Source: Chionoecetes opilio (taxonomy: Eukaryota; Arthropoda; Malacostraca; Decapoda; Majidae). Taken from it: 64,000 nt of DNA. The notes below the pieces were generated by a model. The model saw only the letters and a list, made by a program, of their open reading frames with translations. It did no database searches and was not told the DNA's origin. This document shows positions 24,466 to 35,689 of the stretch, piece after piece; the first letter of the stretch is position 1, and each line of letters begins with the position of its first letter. Location of the stretch: positions 106,626 to 170,625 of the forward strand of contig JACEEZ010006494.1 of the NCBI GenBank assembly GCA_016584305.1, written 5' to 3'. A program made the translations under genes and the position numbers.

Positions 24466-24506
24466 CCAGGGGTTCCCAACCCGCGGCCCGCAGGCCACAT
24501 GCGGGC
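24466..24506. mobile_element. Possible 5' end of a second hAT-type element
   Basis: CAGGGGTTCCCAACCCGCGG starting at about 24466 resembles the terminal repeats of hAT elements of the CAGGGGTT…AACC type. Only about 40 bases remain before the next element starts. No partner end was found. Confidence 0.35.
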
Positions 24507-24949
24507 CAGGGCATGTAGTACGGTACGGTACGGTACGAAATTACGGTACGGTACGGTTATTTAAGGGCTAAAAGTACGGTTCGATATTACGGTTCGATAT
24601 ATTTCTTCAAGTTCGGTACGGTACGAAAGTTCGATTTTTATTTCCGTACTTATATCGAACCATTTTCGTACCCAGCAGTATGGGCGCCGCCCATACTGCC
24701 ACCGCCCATTGGGCGGTGGATGGGCGGATAGGGGAATGAATGAGCGAGATTTGACTCCATTAATTAACACCCCCGTGTGACCTCATTAGCCAGGTAGAAT
24801 TTCTGCCAAGCTGCCTGAGACGGCTGGGTGTGAACGAGGAATGGGGATTATCCCTCAGCCTCCTGACCTCCTCGGTCAGGTCAAGGAGATAAGTCAGGTG
24901 GCGTGGGGCGTCGCCCCATTACTCACATACCCACTTGCATTTAACACAC

Positions 24950-27552
24950 TTGCGTGTGTGTGTGTGTGTGTTGTGCGTGTCTGTTTGTTTGTGTTTGTGT
25001 GTGTGTGCGTGTCTGTTTGTGTGTGTGTGTGTGTGTCGGTGCGTGCGTGTCTGTTTGCTTGTGTGTGTGCGTGCGTGTCTGTTTGTTTGTGTGTGTATGT
25101 GCGTGTCTGTTTGTGTGTGTGTGTGTGTGTCTGTTTATTTGTGTGTGTGTGTGTGTGTCTGTTTGTTTGTGTGTGTGTGGTGCGTGTCTGTTGTTTGTTT
25201 GTGTGTGCGTTGTGGTGCATGTTTTTTTGTGTGTGTGTGCGTGTCTGTTTGTTTGTTTGTGTGTGGTGCTGTCTGTTTGTTTGTGTGTGTGTGTGTTGGT
25301 GTCTGTTTGTTTGTTTGTGTGTGTGTGCGTGTCTTTGTTTTTTGTTGTGTGTGTGTGTGTGCGTGTCTGTTTGTTTGTTGTGTGTGTGTGGTGCGTTTCT
25401 GTTTTTTGTTTTTGTGTGTGTGTTTGTTTGTGTTTGTCGTGTCTGTTTATTTGGTTTGTGTGTGTGTGTGTTGTTTTGTGTGTGTTGTTTGCTGTGTTTA
25501 TTTGTTTGTGTTGTGTGTGTGCGTGTCTGTTTTTTGTGTGTGTGTGCGTGTCTGTTTGTGTGTGTGTGTGTCTGTTTTTTGTTTGTGTGTGTGCTGTGTC
25601 TTATTTGTTTGTGTGTGTGGTGCGTGTCTGTTTATTTGTTTGTGTGTGTTGTGCGTGTCTGTTTATTTGTTTGTGTGTGTGTGGCGTGTCTGTTTGTTGT
25701 GTGTGTGTCGTGTCTATTTGTTTTGTTTGTGTGTGTGCGTGTCTGTTTGTTTGTGATTGTATGTGGTGTTGTTGTATTGTGTGTGGTGTGTTTGTGTGTG
25801 TGTCCGTTTTGTATGTGTTTGTATGTGTCTTTTTTTGTTTGTGTTTGTGTCGTGTCTGTTTGTTTGTTTGTTGTGTGTGCGTGCGTGTTCTTTTGTTTGT
25901 TGTGTGTGTGCTGTGTGCTGTGCATGTCTTTGTGTTTTTTGTGTGTGTGCGTGTCTGTTTGTTTGTGTTGTTGGGTGTGTTTGTGTGTGTGCGTGTTGTA
26001 TATTTGTGTGTGTGCCGTTGTTGTGTTTGTTGTGTTGTTGTGTGTGCGTGTCTGTTTGTTTGTGTTGTGTGTGTGCGTGTCTGTTTGTTCGTTTGTGTTT
26101 GTGCGTGTCTGATTTTTGTGTGTGTGTGTGTATGCGTGTCTGTTTGTTTGTGTGTGGTGTGCGTGTCTGTTTGTGTGTGTGTGGTGTGCGTTGTTGTTTG
26201 TGTTGTGCTGTCTGTTGTGTGTGTGTGTGTGCGTGTCTGTTTGTTTGCTTGTGTGTGTGCGTGTCTGTTTATTTGTTTGTGGTGTGTGTAGCGTGTCTGT
26301 TTGTTTGTGTGTGTGTGTGTGCGTGTCTGTTTGTGTGTGTGTGTGTATGTGCTGTTTGTTTGTTGTGTGTGTGTGTGTGTGTGCGTGTCTGTTTGTTTGC
26401 TTGTGTGTGTGCGTGTCTGTTTATTTGTTATGTGTGTGTGCGTGTCTGTTTGTTTTGTGTGTGTGTGTCTGTTTGTTGTGTGTGTGTGCGTGTTGTTGTT
26501 TGTTTGTGTGTGTGTGTCTGTGTTTGTTTGTGTGTATGCGTGTTGTTTGTTTGTGTGTGTGTGCGTGTCTGTTTGTTTTTGTGTGTGCGTGTTCTGTTTG
26601 TTTGTTTGTGTGTGCGTGCGTTGTTGTTTTGGTTGTGTCTGTTTGTTTGTGTGTGCGTGTGTTTGTTTGCGTGTGGGTGTGCGTGTCTGTTTGTTGTTTT
26701 GTGTGTGTGTGCTGTCTGTTTGTTTGGTGTGTGTGTGCGTGTCTGTTTGTTGGTTTGTTGTGTATGTGCGTGTCTGTTTGTTGGTTTGGTGTGGTGTGCG
26801 TGCGTGTTGTTTTTTGTTTTTGCGTGTGTGTTTGTCGTTTGTTGTGTGTGGCGGTCTGTTTGTTTGTTTGTGTGTGTTTGCGTGCGTGTTCTGTTGTGTT
26901 GTGTGCGTGCGTGTTGTTTGTTTTGTGCGTGTGGTTGTCTGTTTGTTGTGCTGTGCATGTCTGTTTGTTGTTGTGTTTGGTGCGTGTCTGTTTGTTGTGT
27001 GTGAGTGTTCATGTCTGTTTGTTGTGTGGTGTCTGTGTCGTGCTGTCTGTTTGTTTGTGTTTGTGTGCGTGTCTGTTTGTTTGGTGTGTGGAGTGCATGT
27101 CTGTTTGTTTTTGTGTGTGCGTGCGTGTCTGTTGTTTGTGTGCGTGTGCTGTGCGTTTGTTTGTTTGTGTGTGTGTGCCTGCATGTCTGTTGTTTGTTGG
27201 TCCGTGCGTGTCTGGTTTTTTTGTGGTGCGTGCGTGCGTGTTCTGTTTTTTTGTGTGTGTGCGTGCGTGTCTGTTTGTTTGTCGTGTGTTGGTTTTTGTG
27301 TGTGCGGCGTGTCTGTTTGTTTGTGTTTGTCGTGCGTGCTGTTTTGTTTGTTTGTGTGTGTGTGCGGGTGTGTGTTGTGGTTGTTTTTGGAGTCCGTGCG
27401 TGTCTGGGTTTTTTTGTGTGTGTGCGTGCGTGCGTGTCTGTTTGTTTGTGTGTGCGTGCGTGTCTGTTTGTTTGTATGTTTGTGTGTGTGTGTGTGTGGT
27501 GTGTGTGCGCGTGTCTGTTTGTTTCGTGTCGCGTGCGTGTCTGTTTGTTTGT
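24950..27552. repeat. GT-rich minisatellite of 2.6 kb
   Basis: The repeating unit is roughly GTGTGTGCGTGTCTGTTTGTTT, 22-30 bases, with variable (GT)n and TTTG lengths. The plus strand rarely contains TAA, TAG or TGA, so long Cys/Val/Leu open frames (up to 529 codons, 26116-27705) run through all frames. They are by-products of composition. Confidence 0.9.
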
Positions 27553-27705
27553 TGCAGACTGTCTGAAGTGGCTATTGCTCTGCCTGTGACGCAGGCCAGT
27601 GTTGAAAGAACATTCTCTGGGTTGCGCTACATCCTAAACGATTTAAGGTTAGGATTGAAGGAAGATATTATTGATGCCATCATCGTTTTACGATGTAATA
27701 CATAA
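27553..27705 (+). pseudogene. hAT transposase C-terminal dimerisation domain
   Basis: RLSEVAIALPVTQASVERTF continues SGLRYILNDLRLGLKEDIID to a natural stop. The pattern P-x5-ERTFS followed by an R-x2-L helix is the conserved C-terminal hAT dimerisation domain. The frame continues upstream into the GT-rich repeat without a stop. The catalytic upstream domains are absent, so this is a remnant. Confidence 0.85.
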
Positions 27706-27724
27706 ACAAAAAAAAACCTAAATT

Positions 27725-27726
<2 letters not shown>

Positions 27727-27793
<67 letters not shown>

Positions 27794-27798
27794 TATAT

Positions 27799-27848
<50 letters not shown>

Positions 27849-27855
27849 ATATATT
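27727..27855. repeat. (AT)n microsatellite inside the hAT element
   Basis: TA repeats begin just downstream of the transposase stop codon. Confidence 0.9.
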
Positions 27856-28383
27856 AGTTAATGATTTGTAAGTCTTGGGTATAGGATGTAATTATGAAAT
27901 GTATGTAGTATATAGAGATAAATGGGTAGAAATTACTATGTGTTGTATGTAATACCTGCAAAAGTATGTGTATATTAATCACAATGGAAAATTATTGGTA
28001 ATTTTGTCAATTATTGATTTTGTTTCTGAAAGTCAAATCTTTTTTGGGTACGAAAAATAGTTCGAAATTACAGTACGAAAACTAATCGTACCAGTACGGT
28101 ACGATACAAATATTCAGGTACGTTACGGAATTACGGTACTGTATTTATCTGAGGTACGAATTACAAAAAATATTACCGTACCGTACCGTACTACATGCCC
28201 TGCTTCTATGTAAACTACGTCACTATCAGCGACTTTCTATTAGGAACTGAAAACCTACGAAAATTCGCTTCGATATCCTTCCTGGTTACCGAGTGAACAG
28301 TGAAGTTGAAAACAGGCGCTCCGACCTTGTGGCCCTTGTGCAACAGGCCGATATTCCGTGCGCAGTCCAGATTTACAGTGGTC

Positions 28384-28820
<437 letters not shown>

Positions 28821-29439
28821 AAATTATAATGATTATTATAGCTTATTTCGAATATTTTAAGCTTATCAGCAACACTCAGAGAAACATAGAAATAAAGATG
28901 AGACACATAGGAAGGAGTTAACATAGAAAACGTCATCAGATAAAGTCTAGTAAAGTAAGTGTGTACAGTACCATATATAGAAATAACATTCGATTAACAG
29001 GGCAGAGATGACAAGATAACAGACAGTCATATCTTCCCTTATTTCAATAATTTACAACATATTATCAACATATATCAATACCCAATGGGGCACCTAATAA
29101 AGCATAGATGTAGATGATGGAGTTATCATAGATAATATCATCAATTATAATAAAATATTATTTGAAATTCTTTCCCTGTTATAAATGCATTAAACTGCTA
29201 GACGTACGATAGCCAATTCAAATGGTTAATAATCTACAAAAAACCTAAAACGGCATCCTTAACCACTCCATTACATAATGAAAACTTAGTTAACATGTTT
29301 TAGCTTCTTCATTATAATGAATTAGACTGAATAATATAAATAATTGCAGAACGACACGTTATATTGAAGAATTTATCAGCAGAGTTGAACCAACGTGTGA
29401 CTGTCTGCCGCCTGGGAGAGGGACACTTTCGCTCAGTTA
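28821..29439. other. AT-rich unique sequence, no gene seen
   Basis: There are no long open frames or recognised repeats. It would lie inside the large intron if the PC-esterase exons form one gene. Confidence 0.4.
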
Positions 29440-29716
29440 AGACCGGTTTCCACTAGCCCGCTTCTACGGCCGCCGTTGCCGTACACCGCCCAACAATGAC
29501 GTCACCATCATCACCGTTTGAGTGGTTGTAGTGGTAACCGGGCACAGTTTGCACCTCCGCTCGAGCGGACACCGCCGAGCGGGAGAGATGACTTGATTTT
29601 AACTTTGTACGGCAGCCGTACAGCGGTACGGCTGTGCGGTCGACTTTTTTGTGACGTCATTGTTGGGCGGTGTACGGCAAGGGCGGCCGTAGAAGCGGGC
29701 TAGTGGGAACCGGCTT
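29440..29716. mobile_element. Harbinger-like MITE, 277 bp, TSD TTA
   Basis: The left end AGACCGGTTTCCACTAGCCC and right end GGGCTAGTGGGAACCGGCTT are inverted with few mismatches. The inverted repeat runs on through GCTTCTACGGCCGCC and ACCGCCCAACAATGACGTCA. TTA flanks both sides (29437-29439, 29717-29719), as expected for PIF/Harbinger. There is no coding capacity. Confidence 0.8.
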
Positions 29717-29899
29717 TTAGTGGGAAAACGCATAAGTGCTTGGATGTGGGTAACGTGTAGCTCGCCGCATCCCATCGCTCTCATGGCTGTTTCACACCAT
29801 GTAAATCCAATAACGAAAATGTTTTTGTTATTATGAAATAAACAATGTCCGTAGCAATTTATGATTCTCCTTTTCATCGTATTACTGGATAACGACATA

Positions 29900-30072
29900 G
29901 GAATATTTCTGGTTAGACTTTCTAAGCATATTGCATTTATGAGATAATGTTAATGTTTTTAGGAGTGTTGAACATCCCATTAGTCTATTAATCGGCTAAT
30001 GGGCTGTGCAACACCCCTTAAAACATTACTATATCTGTAATATCGTTTAGAAAGTAAAACCAGAAATATTCC
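29900..30072. mobile_element. Small palindromic MITE of about 173 bp
   Basis: GGAATATTTCTGGTT at the left is matched by AACCAGAAATATTCC at the right. Inner blocks ACTTTCTAA/TTAGAAAGT and GAACATCCCATTAG/CTAATGGGCTGTGC also pair. The structure is one long imperfect hairpin. Class unknown. Confidence 0.65.
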
Positions 30073-30485
30073 TCAATCAGTTACTGTAACAGCGGCAAGT
30101 ACTAATATGTCCTACGTTGGGCCACTGGAGCGGCCCTCTCGTGCGCCTCTAGGCAAACTACCAGCGGCCCTCCATCGTACACTTCCCACGGGCCGGCGGC
30201 AAGACATAACTTGGGCCTACGTAGGCCCGATGTCTTTGTGTTTGCTGGGGTAGCTACTGGTAATGGACCAAGGTACGTTACGGGTACACATAACAAGATC
30301 GTTAACCACACGTTAGCACTGGTAGCATGATAGTATACTCTTGTAACTAACCACATGCCTGTGAATGAAATACGAAAAAAACGAATGTTGCATGATGTAC
30401 ACAACAATAAAATATTCATTCACACCTTCGCCTAAACAGAAGTTTGTATCTTTGTGTCATTTACACTCGTATTAGACCTGACTGA
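30073..30485. other. No confident gene
   Basis: A GC-rich patch at 30120-30240 gives a 105-codon minus-strand open frame (30419-30102). It has no recognised domain, start context or splice sites, so I do not call it. A GGCCCAAGTTATG/TACGTAGGCCCGATG half-palindrome lies near 30205-30230. Confidence 0.35.
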
Positions 30486-30489
30486 TATG

Positions 30490-30890
<401 letters not shown>

Positions 30891-31024
30891 TCAGTGGCCC
30901 AACCGAAGTTTTAGGAATATAGGATTAATTTTAAATCCCAGATTTATGTTGTACTTATATGCTACCATCAAAATTCTAAAATGTAGATTATATGTATATG
31001 TATCAATGCATGTAGGCATAACAA

Positions 31025-31880
31025 ATTTATAAAATTAGCCTTACCACCAAGCTGTATAAGAACATAAGAAAATAAGGAAGCTACAAGAGGCCGTGGGATC
31101 TACACGAGGTAGGTCCTGTTACTTAACTCTACCTATATCCACCTCTCTTCCCCATCCATGAATTTATCTAGACTCCTCTTAAGACCCCAATAGATTCCGC
31201 ATTGACCACCTGACGACTGAGTCCATTCCAATCATTCACTACCCTATTTGTGAACCAGTTTCTCCCTATTTCCTTTTTAAATCTACGCTGTTCCAGCTTG
31301 AATCCGTTACTTCTTGTTCTACCCTGCCTACTAGCCGTAAGAACTTTTCCTACATCGCCTTTATTGTATCCCTTTATCCACTTAAAAACTTATATCAGAT
31401 CGCCTCTTACTCTACGCCTCTCGAGTGAGTGTGCATTTAATAGTTTCAATCTCTTCTCAGAACTAAAGTTACACATCCCATGAATCAGTTTGGTCATCCT
31501 TCTCAGTACTGATTCTAACAAGGCAATATTCATCCTGTAATACGGAGACCAAAACTGAACCGCATAGTCTAGGTGAGGTCTGACTAGTAACTAGTGCCAA
31601 ATAAAGCTTGAGAATAACCTCAGCACTTCTACTTTTAACACTCCTGGTAATAAATCATAACACCCTGTTGGCTCGATTTCTAGCCTCAATACATTGATTC
31701 CTAGGACGGAGGTCTGAGCTTACCCGCACTCCCAGATCTTTCTTACCTACTGATCTTTTCAGCGATACATTGCGTATGATGTACCTATTACCAGGATTTT
31801 TCCTATCAACATTCATTAGGCTACACTTATCAATATTAAATTCCATCTGCCATCTATCTACCTGGTCTAAACCCAGCTAA
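31025..31880 (-). pseudogene. Non-LTR retrotransposon RT fragment (second family)
   Basis: Read on the minus strand, the region starts with W-x-MEFNIDKCSLMNV near 31846 and continues YIIRNVSLKRSVGKKDLGVR and RNQCIEARNRANRVLG. It then passes in shifted frames into an EYAVQFWSPYYR-like block (complement near 31535-31560) and an LERRRVRGDLI-like block near 31390-31420. These are typical of the region after the YADD core in CR1/L2-type RTs. The copy is 5'-truncated and has several frameshifts. Its 3' tail (TAAGAACATAAGAAAATAAG) recurs at 49375-49400. Confidence 0.75.
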
Positions 31881-31884
31881 CCGT

Positions 31885-32160
31885 CTTGACGTCATCTCAA
31901 AACGTTCGCTCAGCTTCAGTCTCTCACCAGCTGTCGGACGGGGAGGTGTTGCTCCTGCGCGCTCCCGGTTTTACGCGTTCTTTGATGATTTTTTTCCCTA
32001 TGTTCCCGTGCTTCTTCCGTTCTAATTTTTTGTGCACGTGTATATGAATGTATTTACTATTCGGTGCTATTCTTTAATATCCGTTTATTAACGTTTTGAA
32101 CACCTACGCCCCTATTCTAAACTGATCCTATTTTTATTGTAATTTAGTAGTGCTTTACTA
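31885..32160. other. No gene recognised
   Basis: This stretch lies between the RT fragment and the hAT fragment. It may hold the truncated 5' part of the hAT remnant, but nothing identifies it. Confidence 0.35.
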
Positions 32161-32186
32161 TTTTATAGTATTATAGTATTGAATTA

Positions 32187-32396
32187 GTGATGGCGTCAGA
32201 CCCAGCCTTCAACAGTGAGAAGGTGCTCATTGACCTCTTCTTGAGGTACAACACGGTGATGCCGTCCAGCGCCGCGGTGGAGCGCTTGTTCTCCCTTGGC
32301 AAGGACATCAACAGGACCAAGAGGAGCTCCCTGTCTGATGAAAACTTCAACATGCTCATATTTATGAAGGGGAACATGTTGCAGAACCTGGTCTAG
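32187..32396 (+). pseudogene. hAT transposase C-terminal fragment (second hAT)
   Basis: MASDPAFNSEKVLIDLFLRY is followed by NTVMPSSAAVERLFSLGKDI and NRTKRSSLSDENFNMLIFMK to a stop. P-S-S-A-A-V-E-R-L-F-S is the hAT dimerisation motif. It differs clearly from the 27.6 kb copy, so it is a different family. The rest of the transposase is missing, but this piece is intact without frameshift. Confidence 0.85.
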
Positions 32397-32584
32397 ACTG
32401 TGGCTGTGCAAAAGACATTTTTAGTAGTTTAAACTTTCAAATGTAGTTATTTTACTTAAAAACAGTACTTTTCATATAGTGAAGAGACAGGATAAACATT
32501 GAATTTAGAAGATATTAGTATGCAAAAGGTAAAGTAAGGGTTTTCTAACAGTTTACTGATAGCATTTAAGATTTTTTATTTAAA

Positions 32585-32757
32585 ATATCAATATCGTTAT
32601 CGCTAGTATCGGAATTTTGGATTTATCGATTTATCGGTTATCGCCTTATCAGGCGATAAATGTATCGCCAGTTATCGATTATCGGTTATCGCCGATAAGG
32701 TTATCGTTATCGATTTATCGGTTATCGTGATAATTTTTTTCGTTATCACTCCCACCT
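32585..32757. mobile_element. hAT 3' end with ATCG-rich subterminal repeats
   Basis: Multiple TTATCGATTATCGG-type repeats in both orientations lead to GTTATCACTCCCACCTATG at about 32757. The distance and orientation relative to the hAT domain at 32187-32396 fit the 3' terminus of that element. The 5' terminus was not found. Confidence 0.6.
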
Positions 32758-32986
32758 ATGCTCAAATGCACCTACAATGACATGTAGCCTACAGCTAGAC
32801 AGATAGACGAACTCATAGAAGAACAGGTAGAATGAGAGCTCCTTCCACGCGCTACATACACACACCTGAACAGGAGCACACTGTGAATCTTCCACACGCG
32901 CACACACACACACACACATACATACTGGTAAAGAGCACATATAGTGAATATAGCAACTTCCACACACACACACACACACTCACACT

Positions 32987-33041
<55 letters not shown>

Positions 33042-33658
33042 TGGTCAAGACACAGTGAATATAGCTCCTATAGAATATGAAAAGAAAGTGCAACTGTTGA
33101 AGTGAAACTGTTGGATGCGTTCCCGTGGTCACAACATTGTCACAATAACACACGCCGCGTGCTTGCTGTGTGTGTGTGTGTGTGCGTGTGCGTGTATGTG
33201 TGTAGGCGTTTGTTACCTCATCAGCATACACAGAGAAGCACCAATCACCAATCCGTATACATACCAGTCAACCTGGCAATAGTCACCCTGCAGTCAACAT
33301 TCACCAGCTAGTCACCAGTCACCTAAAATCACGCCTTAGGTATGTAGTAGACATCCACCACAGTTTACTATTTATCTTGTCTTTGGACACAGATATGAAC
33401 ACTCTCTGTTGTTTTAATGGACCCGTTTACTCTACTTGAGGTAACGATTGATTTGAAATCTTCAAGCCTCATATAGTTGGGCAGTGATGTTGACTTTTCT
33501 ATGTGAACAGTATTTTTGATGATACAGCCAATTTAAGTACAGGAAAATGTATACGCTCTAAAACGACTGGCGCCATGTTGTGACGTCAACAGCGCAGACA
33601 ACAGAGCAAAACAGCTGTGAAGCGGCCGCTACTATATGTACTACCTACTAATACACCA
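32758..33658. repeat. Mixed region: palindrome-family fragment, (CA)n/(TA)n, THAP-like fragment
   Basis: 32758-32845 is a fragment of the palindromic family at 33659-34240 (CTAGACAGATAGACGAACTC). (CA)n lies at about 32897-32920 and 32962-32993, and (TA)n at 32994-33040. 33160-33205 is a short (TG)n run. 33335-33420 resembles the THAP exon at 34780-34870 but is decayed. No intact gene. Confidence 0.55.
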
Positions 33659-34240
33659 ACTTGCATTACCCCTACTACCGCAAGATGACCAGTAATCCTC
33701 CTTCAAGTGATGTAGTAGGTATTCACTGTGTTTGTGAATATGTAAGTTGTAGTTTATAAGGAAAAAGTGGATAGACAGAGATAAGTGGCCCGTGACACTA
33801 GACAAGTGATGACTTCTGGGATCGGCATTCCTTATAGGGAGCTTAAATGAACCTGCAATGACATGTAAAGCTAGACAGATAGACGAACTCATAGAGGAAC
33901 AGGTAGAAATGTATGGTTAGTAAAGGTTGTAGTGGCGAGTAGTGACGAAGGGTGTATGTTTTGCTTATGTGGGGAAAGAAAGCCATACATTTCTACCTGT
34001 TCCTCTATGAGTTCGTCTATCTGTCTAGCTGTACATGTCATTGCAGGTTCATTTAAACTCCCTATAAGGAATGCCGATCCCAGAAGTCATCACTTGCCTG
34101 GTGTCACGGGCCACTTATCTCTGTCTATCCCCTTTTTCCTTATAAACTACAACTTACATATTCACAAACACAGTGAATACCTACTACATCACTTGAAGGA
34201 GGATTACTGGTCATCTTGCGGTAGTAGGGGTAATGCAAGT
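33659..34240. mobile_element. Palindromic element with about 255-bp arms
   Basis: ACTTGCATTACCCCTACTAC at 33659 is answered by its complement ending at 34240. The arms run to about 33917 and from 33983, with a loop of about 65 bases. The arms differ at only a few positions, so the structure is fairly young. Right of it TTAGG-like repeats start at once. There is no protein; an 83-codon and a 103-codon frame are the same sequence read from each arm. Confidence 0.8.
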
Positions 34241-34390
34241 TAGTAAGGTTAGTTAGGTTAGTAAAATAAAACTAAAATTTTACAAGGGTAGGTTAGGTTA
34301 GTAATTATTTTTTTATGGGGGTCTCGCTATGAGGTTATTAGTGAGATTAGGTTAGGTTAGGTTATAGTGAGGTTAGGTTAGTAATATTAA
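34241..34390. repeat. TTAGG-like interstitial repeats
   Basis: GGTTAGGTTAG runs at 34241-34290 and 34350-34385, interrupted by ATTTTT and GAGG segments. Confidence 0.7.
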
Positions 34391-34737
34391 ACATATTATA
34401 TTTTTGAGGGGTCCAGGGGGGTCGTTAAGGAGGGGAGGGGGGTGAAGGGGGCATCTCCCCCCCACTTTATAATTACAGTTTAGAGGTATCTGAAGGGATC
34501 TGTGAAGGTCTGGAGGAAAAAACACTCTAATAAGGGCGGGAAAGGACTCTAAAATTTTACCTAACTCACTGCGTGTTGTATACTTAACATGAAAAACCCA
34601 GCCTGTCTCATCCCTACCTCAAAAGCCTTGCATACTGCATACTACTCCCGCAACTGATCACAGCTCAGCTAAAGCCCCACAGCTACATATAATTTGCAAG
34701 TTACTTATCCATGCACAGGTACATACATTAATAATAC
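34391..34737. other. No gene recognised
   Basis: A GGGGG-rich patch at 34410-34470, then ordinary AT-rich sequence. It could be intron if the THAP exon below is spliced. Confidence 0.4.
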
Positions 34738-34929
34738 ATCAAAATGGTCTTCACAGCAATAGTATGAATTTTCCTTCATCGAGAAATCACGCCTTGCAGA
34801 CATCCACCAATGTTTCCTCTTTTTCTTGTCTTTAGGCATAGTTATGAACACATTCTCTGGAGTTTTAATTGTGGTGTTTTTGCACATTGGCACACAACAA
34901 GCATAATATGTTCTTTTTGTCTGGGACAT
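34738..34929 (-). CDS. THAP zinc-finger exon
   Basis: From the Met at 34929 (MSQTKRTYYACCVPMCKNTT) the exon encodes one THAP domain: C-x3-C (or C-x4-C) at residues 11-16, a tryptophan pair HWWMSARR near residue 44, and CEDHF (C-x2-H) near residue 61. THAP domains are C2CH DNA-binding fingers found in P-element-type transposases and host regulators. After HFD the sequence GATGTATT offers a donor at 34737; otherwise the frame ends at 34705. Decayed copies of the same exon at 33335-33420 and about 35185-35250 suggest a mobile or tandemly duplicated origin. No partner exon was found. Confidence 0.65.
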
Positions 34930-35060
34930 GTTGAATGCATAGATACTGCGGTCTGCTGAGCCAAAACAAGCCAATCAGCTGATCAGGCGAGATCTGAGTC
35001 TGCGCTTACTACGTCACAACCAATCACAGCGCGTTCCGCCGTGTTGTGATATTTTGGCCC
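34930..35060 (-). promoter_or_regulatory. Putative promoter with CCAAT and CRE-like sites
   Basis: Upstream of the THAP start on the minus strand are GTGATTGGTTGTGACGTAG (an inverted CCAAT box plus TGACGT, a CRE half-site) and GCTGATTGGC. The module GATTGGTTGTGACGTAG recurs in the duplicated copy at about 35293-35310. This is inference from motif content; no TATA box is apparent. Confidence 0.4.
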
Positions 35061-35500
35061 AAAAATGCCATATATTTAATTTATGGTGCATTTCTCAGCA
35101 AAAAGAATATGAGTACAGTGATATGTAGCCTATATTGCATCCACAGCTTCATAATACTCCGTGTTTTAGGTGTGAGTAAACGGGTCCATTGAGGTGTTTT
35201 AGCAGATTGGCACAAAACAAACATAGTATGTTCTCTTTGTCGCTTTGTCGGGGACGGGAGGTGGGAGCGGAAGGGACGTTTCTGAGTTGTCTACGTCACA
35301 ACCAATCACAGTGCGTTCCGCCGCCACGTCATATTTTGCCCCCCAAAACTACATATATCTTATTCATAGTGCATTTTTAAGCAAAATGAATATGAGTACA
35401 GTGATAAGTAGCTTATATTGCATCCAAAGCTTTATAATACTCCGTGTTTTAGGTGTGAGTAAACGAGTCCATTATATTACCCTCCTGCTCACCTGACATG
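35061..35500. repeat. Tandem duplicate of THAP exon start and upstream region
   Basis: About 35090-35180 (AAAAGAATATGAGTACAGTG … CTCCGTGTTTTAGGTGTGAG) is repeated at about 35380-35470. The block TACGTCACAACCAATCACAG recurs at 35015-35035 and 35291-35310. The second THAP-like start (CACAAAACAAACATAGTATG) is decayed. The unit is about 290 bases. Confidence 0.65.
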
Positions 35501-35689
35501 AGAACGAATGATACTCGATCGATGTCGTGTTGATCCCAACACTCACCATGGCTTGTCAAGTGCAGGTTGCGGGTTATTGTGGTCAAGTTCCAGCCAAATC
35601 CTAACACTCACCATGGCCTGTCAAATGCAGGCTACGTGTTATTGCTGTCCAGTTCCAGCCAGGACAGAGTAGCTATGCCGACGAAAAAT

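Larger units (their letters stand above)
24507..28202 (+). mobile_element. hAT-type element with CAGGGCATGTAGTACGG ends
   Basis: The left end CAGGGCATGTAGTACGGTAC is matched by its complement at the right end (GTACTACATGCCCTG ending 28202). Both ends carry many subterminal TACGG/CCGTA pentamers, the sort of short repeats that hAT transposases bind. Inside the right half is the hAT C-terminal dimerisation domain (27553-27705, same strand). Most of the transposase is replaced by a 2.6-kb GT-rich minisatellite. No matching 8-base target duplication is seen (ATGCGGGC left, CTTCTATG right), so the ends may have been rearranged. Confidence 0.7.

Noticed and set aside
25601..27184. Minus-strand 527-codon Thr/His/Gln frame
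   Set aside because: Complement of the same minisatellite, pure repeat composition.
24841..27705. Very long plus-strand open frames (up to 529 codons) rich in Cys, Val and Leu
   Set aside because: They run through GT-rich repeats in all frames; openness comes from the near absence of TAA, TAG and TGA. Only the last 50 codons (hAT domain) are protein-like.
30102..30419. Missing PC-esterase exon
   Set aside because: The translated frame lacks the expected hydrophobic strands, and no acceptor/donor pair with the needed phases was seen.
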